From: CBDDEC01 sp965198045
GTDB taxonomy: Bacteria > Chloroflexota > Dehalococcoidia > UBA2979
Assembly: GCA_965198045.1 (NCBI GenBank)
Contig: CBDAOL010000006.1
Span: 1 to 64,000 of the forward strand
Reading direction: 5' to 3'
Length of the DNA stretch: 64,000 nt
The first letter of the stretch is position 1; every line of letters starts with the position of its first letter. A program made the position numbers and the translations under genes. Under the pieces are notes generated by a model, which saw only the letters and a program-made list of their open reading frames with translations, had not been told where the DNA came from and searched no databases. This document shows, piece by piece, positions 17,282 through 25,299 of this stretch.

Positions 17282-18435
17282 TGGCCGGCCGCGTCGCCGA
17301 CCTCGGGCGTACTCGCCTCGGGGTCGTCCGGCGCGTCGGCGTCCGGTGCGTCGGAGTCGGGCGCGTCGGCGTCGAAGAGCGTTGGCTGCGCCGCGCCCTC
17401 GACGGTCGTGGCCTGCGAGGGCGGTTCGAGGCCGATGTGGTCGTAGGCGCCCCGCAGCAACATGCGGCCGCGCGGGGTGCGCTGGATGAAGCCGATCTTG
17501 AGCAGGTAGGGCTCGTAGATGTCCATGATCGTGTCGGACTCCTCGGAGATGGCCGCGGCCAGCGTGTCGAGGCCAACCGGACCGCCACCGAAGCGTTGCG
17601 CCGTGATCGTGAGCAGTTCGCGGTCCATCTCGTCGAGACCGAGCTCATCGATCTGCAGCTGCTCGAGGGCCAGCCCGGCGACCTCGGCGGTGATCACGCC
17701 GTCCGCGCGCACCTCGGCGTAGTCGCGCACGCGGCGCAGCAGGCGGTTGGCGAAGCGCGCGGTGCCGCGGGAGCGGCGCGCGATCTCGTGGATGCCGCCC
17801 GTTTCGATGCGGCAGCCCAGCACCCCGGCAGAGCGCGCGACGATCTGGCGCAGCGCCGGCTGGTCATAGAACTCCATGCGGTAGCTGGCGCCGAAGCGGT
17901 CGCGCAGCGGCTGGGAGACGAGCGCGTAGCGCGTGGTCGCGCCGATGAGGGTGAATGGCTCGAGCTTGAGCCGCACGTCGCGCGCCTTCGGCCCTTTGCC
18001 CACGATCAGGTCGACGGAGAAGTCCTCCATCGCCGGGTAGAGCACCTCCTCGACGACGTGCGAGAGGCGGTGTATCTCGTCGATGAACAGGATGTCGCCG
18101 GGTCGCAGCCCGGTCAGCAGCGAGGCGAGATCGCCGGCCCGCTCGATGGCCGGGCCGGAGGTCGTGCGGATCGAGACGCCCATCTCGGATGCCATGATCA
18201 TCGCCAGGGTCGTCTTGCCGAGGCCCGGCGGGCCGTGGAACAGCAGGTGGTCGAGCGGCTCGTCGCGACCCTTCGCCGCCTCGATGGCGATGCGAAGCGA
18301 CTCCTTGATGCGTTCCTGGCCGAAGTACTGCTCGAGGTGTGTCGGGCGCAGCGAGGACTCCTGCGCATCCTCGGAGGTCGCGCGCGGCGAGAGCGGTCCC
18401 TCTCGCTCGTTGCTCCCGTCGGCAGCGTCGCTCAT
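17278..18435 (-). CDS. ruvB: Holliday junction branch migration helicase RuvB
   Basis: 385 residues. RuvB is the hexameric AAA+ motor that, with RuvA, drives Holliday junction branch migration. Visible are the N-terminal LRPTHLEQYFGQ, Walker A GPPGLGKTTLA, Walker B ILFIDEIHRL, the sensor GATTRYALVSQPLRDRFG and the C-terminal winged-helix IGFIQRTPRGRM. The last 45 residues are an unusual acidic repeat (DADAPDSDAPDADAPDDP) beyond the normal end. ruvA and ruvC are not adjacent. A perfect LexA-type box lies 65 bases upstream of the start, matching SOS control of ruvAB known in other bacteria. Confidence 0.97.
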   Translation of the reverse strand: MSDAADGSNEREGPLSPRATSEDAQESSLRPTHLEQYFGQERIKESLRIAIEAAKGRDEPLDHLLFHGPPGLGKTTLAMIMASEMGVSIRTTSGPAIERAGDLASLLTGLRPGDILFIDEIHRLSHVVEEVLYPAMEDFSVDLIVGKGPKARDVRLKLEPFTLIGATTRYALVSQPLRDRFGASYRMEFYDQPALRQIVARSAGVLGCRIETGGIHEIARRSRGTARFANRLLRRVRDYAEVRADGVITAEVAGLALEQLQIDELGLDEMDRELLTITAQRFGGGPVGLDTLAAAISEESDTIMDIYEPYLLKIGFIQRTPRGRMLLRGAYDHIGLEPPSQATTVEGAAQPTLFDADAPDSDAPDADAPDDPEASTPEVGDAAGQ

Positions 18436-18500
18436 GCGCCCTCCGCGCGGCCCCCGCCTACGCGATCGGTTGAGCCGAGTATACAGATGGCACGCACACA

Positions 18501-18512
18501 GAACGAACGTTC
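18501..18512. promoter_or_regulatory. Perfect LexA-type SOS box upstream of ruvB
   Basis: GAACGAACGTTC matches the GAAC-N4-GTTC operator exactly. It lies 65 bases upstream of the ruvB start and just past the end of the phage tail genes, so it belongs to the ruvB promoter. Since ruvB is a classic SOS gene, this box supports using the same consensus for the other boxes in this window. Confidence 0.75.
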
Positions 18513-18522
18513 GAGACGAACG

Positions 18523-18732
18523 CTAGTAGACGCCGACCACCATCGCGTCGCGGTGATTCGCATCGTCGAACTGTGCGATCGCGACGCGCCGCCCGACGAC
18601 GATCTCCGCCGCGGCGATGCTGCGTGAGACCGGGACGCCGTCGATGGTGGTCGCCAGCGAGCCCGCGACCTGCGCGGTCAGGGCGTGCGAGGTGACGTCG
18701 AACGCCACGATGGTGCCTCGAACGATCGTCAT
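18523..18732 (-). CDS. Small phage tail-module protein
   Basis: 69 residues, strand-rich (RGTIVAFDVTSHALTAQVAGS, VGRRVAIAQFDD), beginning 8 bases after the tail protein stop. Similar short OB-like proteins are often the last structural gene of phage tail modules. No specific family is recognised. It is the final gene of the minus-strand phage cluster before the ruvB promoter. Confidence 0.55.
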   Translation of the reverse strand: MTIVRGTIVAFDVTSHALTAQVAGSLATTIDGVPVSRSIAAAEIVVGRRVAIAQFDDANHRDAMVVGVY

Positions 18733-18740
18733 GTCGCCTC

Positions 18741-20701
18741 CTAAGGCGCGGTCAGCGTGAGCTGCATGTCGACCCGTGGCCGGCGCTCGCGTTCGAACCG
18801 ATAGCGCAGCCCGGCTACGCGGTAGCGCCTCGCGTCGAGGTCGAGCGGCGCGTGGGTCACCTCGACGACGTCGCCGATCTCCTGCGCGAAGTTCGGTGCG
18901 GCGACGAGACGCCCGCTCTCGGTTGCGAGCGCGGCGCGATGCAGCACGGTGATGGCGCGCGCATCCACGCGGGCCGGCGCGTCCAGAGCATCGTCGATGA
19001 CGACCACGCGCGCACCGCCACTCCGGACGGCCACCGCATCGACCGCCTCGCCGACATCGGACGCGCCGAACACGCGCACCGCACCGACCGAGGGTGTCTC
19101 GGTGATGCCCTCGAGGTCCTGGATCGCGTGATCGGTGCCGTAGCTGTAGCCAGCGGCCGCGTCCGGGGCCGCCTCGACGAGGTGCAGCTCGATGCCCCGC
19201 GAGCGCAGGACGTCCGGCACACGCTCGAGGAGCGCGCGCAGCGCCGTGCTTCCGCGCTGGCCGGCGCGCAAGTGAACGCGGGCTTGATGGCGGTCAGTTC
19301 GGGGCTGACGCCGCTGGACAGCACTGCGACCCCCGCGCGCCGTGCCACGTCCGTGGCGATCTGCTGCAGCGTGTCGCCGGCCGGCGCGTAGGCGAGCTGC
19401 GTCGGCGAGCGCCAGCGACCGAGCACGCCAAGCGGACCGGTCGCCTCGATCTCAACGAAGGAGCGGCCTCGACGCCGGCTGCGGGCGATGCTGGTGATCG
19501 TGAGCCGGCCCACCTCGACGAGCTCCAGGCCGGCGCTGGTCCGATGGCCGGCCCGCACGAGGAGCTCCGCACCGGGCGCGAGCGTCGGTGGCGCCACCCC
19601 CTCGACGTAGCGGCCGTCGGCGTCGCTGAGCGTCAGTCGAGCGCTCTGCACCGAGTCGACCGTCGCGAAGTCCATCGCGACCACGTCAGCGCTCACGTCT
19701 ACGGCCGGTTCGCTCGGCGCGGCGCTCCACACATCGGCGGGCGCAGCGAGGTAGCTCGCCGTGCCGCTACTGGCGATCGCGAGCCCGAACGGCGTCGTCT
19801 CATCGAGTGGCTGCGGGTCTCGCCAGCTCTGCTGCAACACCTGGAGCCCCGCAACCGTCGACGCGAGCTGCACGCGGTCACTATGGCCGCGTTCGACAAC
19901 CGAGGCCCACGGCGAACTCCCGATGGCCACGCCGGGGGCGAGGTAGGTGATGCCCGTCCCGGCGGACGCCAGCGCGATCGGCGCCAGCGGGAACCAGACG
20001 CCCGGCGGCAGTGTCAGTCCGCTGCCGAAGAGCGTCGCCCAGACGCCAGCGTTGCCACCGCTGTCGGTGCCGCTCACCAGCACCACGTAGTCCTCGGCGT
20101 CGCTCGCGGCCAGGCCGTCCACGGTCGCCAGCGAGTGCGACCACGAGGCGGCCGCGCCCCAGGCGCCGAGGCCGGTGCGGGTGACCGAGGAGACCACACC
20201 GCCCGCGGCGAAGAAGACGGCCGCGCTGCCATCGGCTCGCACGACGCCGGCGACGGCGGTGATCGTCGCGCCGGCGGTGGCGATCACAGTCGCCGCGGTC
20301 CAAGTCGCCCCGCCATCGGTGCTCTCGCGCACCTCGACGCCGGTGCCCGCGCTGTTAACGCTGGTCAGCAGCAGACGCTGCGAGGCGGCCGAGCAGCCGA
20401 GGCCAGCCGAAGCGGCGACCGAGCCGAGCGCGGTCCATGGCGTGTAGTCGCTGCTGGCGGTGGGCGTCGCGACACGCTGTACGTGCAGCGTGCCCGCGCC
20501 GGGTTCGATGCGCGCTCGCACCAGCGCGCCGTCCGAAGGCACCGCCGCCGCGGCCGGGCCGTCCGGCTCGGACCCGGTGTACCAGCGCGTCCAGCGCAGC
20601 GGCACCACGCCGACATCGCGGTCGAGCAGGTCGACGCGCAACACTGGCACGGTGCTCGCCCCCTCCTGCGCCGCGCGCAGCGTCGAGGTCAGTGGCCGCA
20701 C
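18741..20701 (-). CDS. Phage tail/baseplate hub-like protein with Asp-box repeats (one frameshift)
   Basis: About 650 residues starting at GTG 20701, three bases after the connector stop. The N-terminal half has beta-propeller character with a clear Asp-box (ESTDGGATW), and other strand-turn repeats such as ASSDYTPWTAL. The C-terminal half resembles late-control/baseplate hub proteins (GDTLQQIATDVARRAGVAVLSS, ALRALLERVPDVLRSRGIELHL). The frame changes near 19272-19280 between SPELTAIKPAF and the RAGQRGSTALR segment, so the gene is either a pseudogene or carries a sequencing indel. It belongs to the prophage remnant whose capsid gene is split. Confidence 0.65.
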
Positions 20702-20703
20702 GG

Positions 20704-21327
20704 TTAGCGCTGCCCTCGGGTGGTCGCGGACGAACCCGGGTAGAGTTGCTGGACCTGCACGCGGCGATCGCGGCCGTGCTTCGCCACGCCGTTGGTGAAC
20801 GCAGCGAGCCGCTCCTGGCCCCACGTGTGGTAGTGACGCCACACGTCGTCGCCGCCACTGTTGATGCGGTTCGTCGCGTACGAGGCCCACTCCAGCGCCG
20901 CGTAGCCGCCCGCGCCCGTGGCCACCAGGTCCTCCAGGCGCTCCGGGACGGTGCTCGTCATGGCGTCGAGCTGGTGCATCGCCCTGTAGCGGATGCGCAC
21001 ATCCTCGACGCCGCTCGGCCGGCGCTCGACCTCGAGGGTGAGCGTGTCGCCCCAGACGGAGAACGGGGCGAACAGCGGCGGATGCTCGTCGGTCGGGTAC
21101 TCGACGGCGTCGACCGCGACGCGGTCGGTCAGCGTCACGATGTCGAGCTCGCGCGAGCCGGCGGTCGTCGAGACGGTCGCCACGAGCTCCCGCGGCGCGG
21201 CCAGCGAGAGCTCGCGCAGGGCGCGAGCGATATGCCGGTCGAGCGTGGCGTCGGTCCAACGCTCTTCGTTCGTGTCTTCGTCATGCAGATCGACGCGCAC
21301 GCGGGCGCGCATCTCGCCGAGGTCCAT
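20704..21327 (-). CDS. Phage head-tail connector-like protein
   Basis: 207 residues from ATG 21327, preceded by GAGAGG. The N-terminus (MDLGEMRARVRVDLHDEDTN, RWTDATLDRHIARALREL) is typical of phage connector/adaptor proteins of the gp6-like type encoded directly after the major capsid gene. A strand-rich middle and helical end follow. Order capsid, connector, tail on the minus strand agrees with standard head-tail gene order. The reading frame is intact. Confidence 0.6.
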   Translation of the reverse strand: MDLGEMRARVRVDLHDEDTNEERWTDATLDRHIARALRELSLAAPRELVATVSTTAGSRELDIVTLTDRVAVDAVEYPTDEHPPLFAPFSVWGDTLTLEVERRPSGVEDVRIRYRAMHQLDAMTSTVPERLEDLVATGAGGYAALEWASYATNRINSGGDDVWRHYHTWGQERLAAFTNGVAKHGRDRRVQVQQLYPGSSATTRGQR

Positions 21328-21415
21328 GGCATGGCCTCTCTCTCCCGCACGTGGCGGGCGCTGCCCTCTGCAGCGAGTGCGGCGGGTCCGGTCTCCGGCT
21401 GAGCCGGCGAGTGGT

Positions 21416-21468
21416 GTGCGGCCCGCCCCCCGCCGCAGGGTCCCTCGCAAGGGTCGGGCGGGCCGCAC
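21416..21468 (-). terminator. Long GC-rich hairpin after the capsid gene
   Basis: Perfect 13-base inverted arms (GTGCGGCCCGCCC at 21416-21428 and its complement at 21456-21468) enclose 27 bases. It sits between the capsid and connector genes, where phages often place an attenuating terminator to make capsid mRNA more abundant than connector mRNA. Confidence 0.6.
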
Positions 21469-21496
21469 CGCTGACGTGCCTAGGGACGCACGCCGG

Positions 21497-22076
21497 TCAG
21501 CCGCGCCAGCTTGAGCCGGCCACGCCTCCCTCGCCGAACTGCAGCGCGTACACCGTCGAGGTGTCTGTGCTGGTGCCCATGGTCTGGTCATCGGCGATGA
21601 AGTCGTTCACGCCGATCGGCACAGCGTCGTAGAACTGGACCATGCGACCAAACTCGTCGCGGTCCTGCTCGACGAGGTTCGACCCTGCCGCCCGCGCCAG
21701 CGCGGTGAGCGTCCGCCTCGTGCGGCGCGACATCAGCAACATCTCCGGCTTGCCGCCGCGCACGGTGTCGACTAGCTCATCGAACTTGTCGAGCGTGAGC
21801 GAACCGCCGTTAACGCCCATCGACACGCTCTGCGGGACGCCGCACAGGACGTCGATGCCATCGAACGAGTTGATGTCGATGCCGAAGTCGCCATTGATGA
21901 AGGCGTCATCGAACTTCTCCTGGACGGCACGCGCCTTCAGCTGCACCACGGGCAGCTTCCAGGTCCTGCACGTTGCTGCGGGTGTTCTGCAGGTACTGGT
22001 CGACATCGGCGTCGCCACCGAGGATCGCCAGCGTCGCAGTGACCTGCGTCAGCGTTTCAGCGTGATATCTATTCAT
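21497..22076 (-). pseudogene. Phage major capsid protein, C-terminal part
   Basis: The translated fragment has the C-terminal two thirds of an HK97-fold major capsid protein: LTQVTATLAILGGDADVDQYL, KARAVQEKFDDAFINGDFG, LCGVPQSVSMG and RMVQFYDAVPIGVNDFIAD. The missing N-terminus is found at 43286-43519, where it ends at the equivalent residues TPTLTQV. Here the upstream sequence is replaced by a LexA-type box, an AGGGG ribosome binding site and ATG 22076, giving MNRYHAETLTQV. There is a frameshift near 21955 (after RSNVQDLEAA) and possibly another near 21520, since LARLTGVRP in the next frame is a plausible true end. Confidence 0.8.
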
Positions 22077-22088
22077 GACCCCTATGTA

Positions 22089-22100
22089 GAACAAATGTTC
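22089..22100. promoter_or_regulatory. Perfect LexA-type box at left end of cargo unit 1
   Basis: GAACAAATGTTC, an exact GAAC-N4-GTTC match, 12 bases upstream of ATG 22076 of the capsid C-terminal fragment. The surrounding 50 bases (about 22058-22108) are nearly repeated at 35771-35822, next to the internal junction. Confidence 0.65.
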
Positions 22101-22188
22101 GGATCATGTCAATCCGCGCCAGGCTCGAGGCCCGCCCGATGTCGGCCCTACACACCGATGGCGCTCAGAAGCATCGAGATCGAGAGCT

Positions 22189-22389
22189 CTTACCGACCTG
22201 TTCAGGGGCGCGGTCGACACGGGAGAGATGGAGCCGATGGATCCGGAGCTCGCCGCGCGGTTGGCAATTGGCCTGCTTCAGCATGCCATGGTCGAGGCCT
22301 TTGTCTTTGGCGATGGAGAAGAGTCGAACCAGCTCGAACAAGGCGTTTCCGCATTGCTTCTGAACGCGCTAAGACGAAGAACCGATTAG
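22189..22389 (+). pseudogene. TetR-family regulator relic (C-terminal domain), copy 1
   Basis: In frame with ATG 22228, the stretch ALTDLFRGAVDTGEMEP followed by MDPELAARLAIGLLQHAMV reads like the ligand-binding C-terminal domain of a TetR/AcrR repressor. The DNA-binding N-terminus is absent; only about 110 bases separate the fragment from the insertion junction. A matching, more decayed relic lies at 35838-36060. A TetR-type operator follows immediately, so an intact version once controlled the downstream hydrolase and exporter. Confidence 0.6.
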
Positions 22390-22402
22390 TTTTTGCAGAT
22401 TA

Positions 22403-22421
22403 ATGACTGATCGTCAGTCAT
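22403..22421. promoter_or_regulatory. TetR-type operator
   Basis: ATGACTGA-TCG-TCAGTCAT, a perfect 8-base inverted repeat with 3-base centre. This is the usual form of TetR/AcrR operators. It lies between the TetR relic and the alpha/beta hydrolase gene. Confidence 0.6.
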
Positions 22422-22433
22422 AAACGCGGATCA

Positions 22434-23321
22434 GCAAACTATCGAAACCAAGTCGTCGACCGCTTTGACAACGGACTGGCCGTTCTGACGCACGCCGCGC
22501 TTCCCGCCGAGGGCACGCCGCTGGTCCTCACGCACGGCTTCGCCCGCAGCTGGCGCGATTGGGAACCGCTGATGGTGCAGCTGGCGCGGATCGGACCCGT
22601 ACACGCCCTCGAGGCGCGCGGCCATGGCGCCTCGGCGCGGGTGCCTCTCGGGTACGAGGTCGCGGACCATACCTCGGATCTGCTGTTGTTTCTGCAGGCG
22701 CACGTGGCTACACCGGCGATCCTCGTCGCGCATTCGGCGTCCTCGTTCGTCGCTCTGAGGGCGGCGGTGCGTCGGCCCGATCTCGTGAGCGCAGTCGTCC
22801 TCGAAGACCCGCCGCTCTACGTGTCCGAGCGCGGGATGCCGGACTCCATGCGCCAGGCGTTCGAGGGCATGGTCCAGCTCCTTCGTTCGGACATGTCGCA
22901 CAAGCAGATCGTGGAACTGATCGATTCCCCACGCGACGAAGCCATGGCGGAGACGGACCTCGACGCGTACGAGCTCTTCCTTGAGACGTGGGTCGGAGTC
23001 TCACAGGGTGTCGATCGACTGCTGCGCCGGCTCGCAAGGCCGCTGCTCGTGCTCCACGGAGAGCCAGAGCGCGGCTCGATGTTGCCTCCCGACGACCGCA
23101 GACGCCTCGTCACACAGCATCCTGGGGCGCGCTTCGCCGCCGTGGCCGGGGCGGGTCACTACCTGCACGCGGCGGCGCCCGAGCTTTTCGTCGAGATCAT
23201 CTCAGCGTTCGTAGAGGGACTGGATGATCGGCACAGCGCTCTTCGATCTCTGGGGGCACGCGCGGAGCGTCAACGCGATGCGCCTCTACACGGGCGTCAG
23301 CGTCTTCACGTCACCAAATGA
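22434..23321 (+). CDS. Alpha/beta hydrolase (start uncertain, possibly 5' truncated)
   Basis: The frame from about 22434 encodes RFDNGLAVLTHAALPAEG, the oxyanion strand LVLTHGFARSWRDW, the region around the nucleophile LVAHSASSFVALRA (Ser in HSAS), LLVLHGEPERG with the acidic position, and GAGHYLHAAAPELF with the catalytic histidine. This is a standard alpha/beta hydrolase of about 290 residues; reaction unknown. No ATG, GTG or TTG start is available in frame upstream of Met22572, although residues before it are clearly conserved, so the 5' end may have been lost or altered. The gene follows a TetR operator and precedes an exporter. Confidence 0.75.
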   Translation, partial: ANYRNQVVDRFDNGLAVLTHAALPAEGTPLVLTHGFARSWRDWEPLMVQLARIGPVHALEARGHGASARVPLGYEVADHTSDLLLFLQAHVATPAILVAHSASSFVALRAAVRRPDLVSAVVLEDPPLYVSERGMPDSMRQAFEGMVQLLRSDMSHKQIVELIDSPRDEAMAETDLDAYELFLETWVGVSQGVDRLLRRLARPLLVLHGEPERGSMLPPDDRRRLVTQHPGARFAAVAGAGHYLHAAAPELFVEIISAFVEGLDDRHSALRSLGARAERQRDAPLHGRQRLHVTK

Positions 23322-23383
23322 AGTCCACGGTTCCAGCGGGCAAGGTTGATTCCGCCGCCGGTGCCAGAAACAAGGAGAGACCG

Positions 23384-24964
23384 ATGGCCACCACAACATT
23401 AGATCGCTCACCCGAGGCTCCCAGCGCGGCTGATCCCCGCCGCTGGTGGGTGCTCGCGGTGATGTCGCTCAGCATTTTCATGATCTTCGTGGACAACACG
23501 GTCGTGAATACAGCGATCCCCTCGATCGCGCGCGACCTCGAGGCCTCGACGAGCACCCTTCAGTGGGTCGTCGATGGCTACACGATCGTCCTCGCCGCGC
23601 TACTGCTCGCCGGCGGCACGATCGGTGACCGCTTCGGCCGGCGCCGCTCGATGACGATCGGCATGGTCGTCTTCGGACTCGCCTCGGTCGGCGCTGCGCT
23701 CTCCTCGAGCGCCGGTGCGCTGATCGCGTTCCGTGCGCTGCAGGGCGCCGGCGCAGCGCTGGTGATGCCGGGGACGCTGTCGATCCTGACCGACGTCTTC
23801 CCGCGCGAGGAGCGCGCGAAGGCGATCGGTATCTGGATCGGGGTCGGCGGCCTCGGCATCGGTTTCGGTCCGGCACTGGGCGGCTATCTCGTCGACCAGC
23901 TGAACTGGCCCGCAGTGTTCTGGCTGCACATCCCCATCGTCGCGATCGTGCTGATCGGGCTGACGCTGGTCGTCCCGGAGTCACGTGACAGCCGCGCCCG
24001 CCGCCTGGACATCCCGGGCGCCGTGCTCGCCACCGGCGGCCTGCTCGCCATCGTCTACGCCATCATCCAGGGCCCCGAGGCGGGTTGGGCCTCGCCCGGG
24101 ATCATCGGCGCCTTCGGCCTCGGCGCGCTCGCGCTCGTCGCCTTCGCGGCCGTCGAGCTGCGCAGCGACCACCCAATGCTGCCGCTGCGTTTCCTCCGCG
24201 AGCGCGACTTCACCGGCGCCGTCCTGATCATCGGCATCGTCTTCTTCGCGATGTTCGTGACCTTCTTCTTCCTGACCCAGCTGTTCCAGCTGGTTCAGGG
24301 GCGGAGCGCGTTCGAGGCTGGACTCCTGATCGTGCCCGTTGCTCTGGCGATCATGGTGGCGGCCACGATCTCCGGCGTGCTGGTCCAGCGCACCGGGCCT
24401 CGGATCCTGGTACTGGGCTCGCTCAGCGCGGTGATCCTCGGGATGCTGGCGCTGACGCAGCTCGACGCGGACTCCTCGACGCTGCAGGTTGCGGCGACAC
24501 TGTTCTTCTTCGGCATCGGTGCCGGGCTCGCCGAGACGCCGCTCACCGACACGGTGATGGCCGCGGTCCCCGTGGACGACGCCGGTATCGGCTCCGCCAT
24601 CAACGACGTCTCGCGCGAGCTGGGCGGTGCGCTCGGCATCGCGCTGATCGGCTCCATCGTCAACGGCTTCTACCGCTCGAACGTCGCGGACGCTCTGGCG
24701 GGGCAGGCGCCGGCCGAGGTGATCGAGGCGGCCCAAGAGAGCGTCGGAGTGGCCACGATCACCGCAGCCCAGCTCTCGCCCGAGCTGGCCTCCACCGTGA
24801 CGGCCGCAGTCAACCAGTCGTTCATCGACGCCATCGGAGCGGGCTTCATCGTCAGCATCGCGTTCCTCATCGGCGGATTGGCCATCGCCGAGGCCCCACC
24901 CTCGATTGCGCCGACGGGCTCGGTCGCCAGCGGATCGGTGGCTGCGGAGACCGACGCCACGTAG
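23384..24964 (+). CDS. DHA2-family drug:proton antiporter (MFS, 14 TM)
   Basis: 526 residues from ATG 23384, behind AAGGAGAG. The N-terminus FMIFVDNTVVNTAIPSIARDL is the DHA2 motif D1 region, GGTIGDRFGRRRSMTIG is MFS motif A and GPALGGYLVD is motif C, as in EmrB/QacA-like 14-helix exporters. A TetR operator and TetR relic upstream suggest that the hydrolase and exporter formed a repressible detoxification operon whose repressor is now broken, so expression may be constitutive. Confidence 0.9.
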   Translation: MATTTLDRSPEAPSAADPRRWWVLAVMSLSIFMIFVDNTVVNTAIPSIARDLEASTSTLQWVVDGYTIVLAALLLAGGTIGDRFGRRRSMTIGMVVFGLASVGAALSSSAGALIAFRALQGAGAALVMPGTLSILTDVFPREERAKAIGIWIGVGGLGIGFGPALGGYLVDQLNWPAVFWLHIPIVAIVLIGLTLVVPESRDSRARRLDIPGAVLATGGLLAIVYAIIQGPEAGWASPGIIGAFGLGALALVAFAAVELRSDHPMLPLRFLRERDFTGAVLIIGIVFFAMFVTFFFLTQLFQLVQGRSAFEAGLLIVPVALAIMVAATISGVLVQRTGPRILVLGSLSAVILGMLALTQLDADSSTLQVAATLFFFGIGAGLAETPLTDTVMAAVPVDDAGIGSAINDVSRELGGALGIALIGSIVNGFYRSNVADALAGQAPAEVIEAAQESVGVATITAAQLSPELASTVTAAVNQSFIDAIGAGFIVSIAFLIGGLAIAEAPPSIAPTGSVASGSVAAETDAT

Positions 24965-25140
24965 CCACCACGATCGCTCGCCTGGCAATCGGAATGTGGT
25001 GTGTATGTACGGGGTTAAGGGGCTCGACGAGGCCGTGACGCTGTATCAGGTACTGGGGCGTTGGTCCGTTATCATGCGCGCGGACGCTACCGAGCGACGA
25101 TCGGGCGGGGCCACCTTAGGCCGGTAACCCTGCATCTCCC

Positions 25141-25257
25141 CTCCGCGAGGTACTCGACGAGCTCGACTTCAGCGACGAGGACATCGACGAGCTGATCGCG
25201 AGCCAGGCGGTCGCGGAGCAGCTGCCTGAAGACGACAACGATTCGCAGACGCTGTCG
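25141..25257 (+). pseudogene. CoA-transferase family III (CaiB/BaiF-like) C-terminal relic
   Basis: The reading frame encodes LREVLDELDFSDEDIDELIASQAV, which resembles the last residues of CaiB/BaiF-type CoA-transferases (EVLxELGxSxEEIxxL). It stops being homologous before the sulfatase start and nothing precedes it. It is in frame with the sulfatase, so a long fused reading frame exists, but a good ribosome binding site at GTG 25300 shows where the sulfatase begins. Bases 24965-25140 also hold a short VKGLDEAVTLYQVL fragment, possibly an adenylate cyclase end. Confidence 0.5.
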
Positions 25258-25299
25258 ATGCCAACGTGGCTCGTCGGCCTTGGACGGAAGGAGACGACG

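Noticed and set aside
17437..18627. A plus-strand gene opposite ruvB
   Set aside because: RuvB motifs on the minus strand are complete; the opposite frame is a GC shadow.
18523..22076. An active gene transfer agent cluster
   Set aside because: The capsid gene is split, the tail gene is frameshifted, and terminase, portal and protease genes are not visible in the window.
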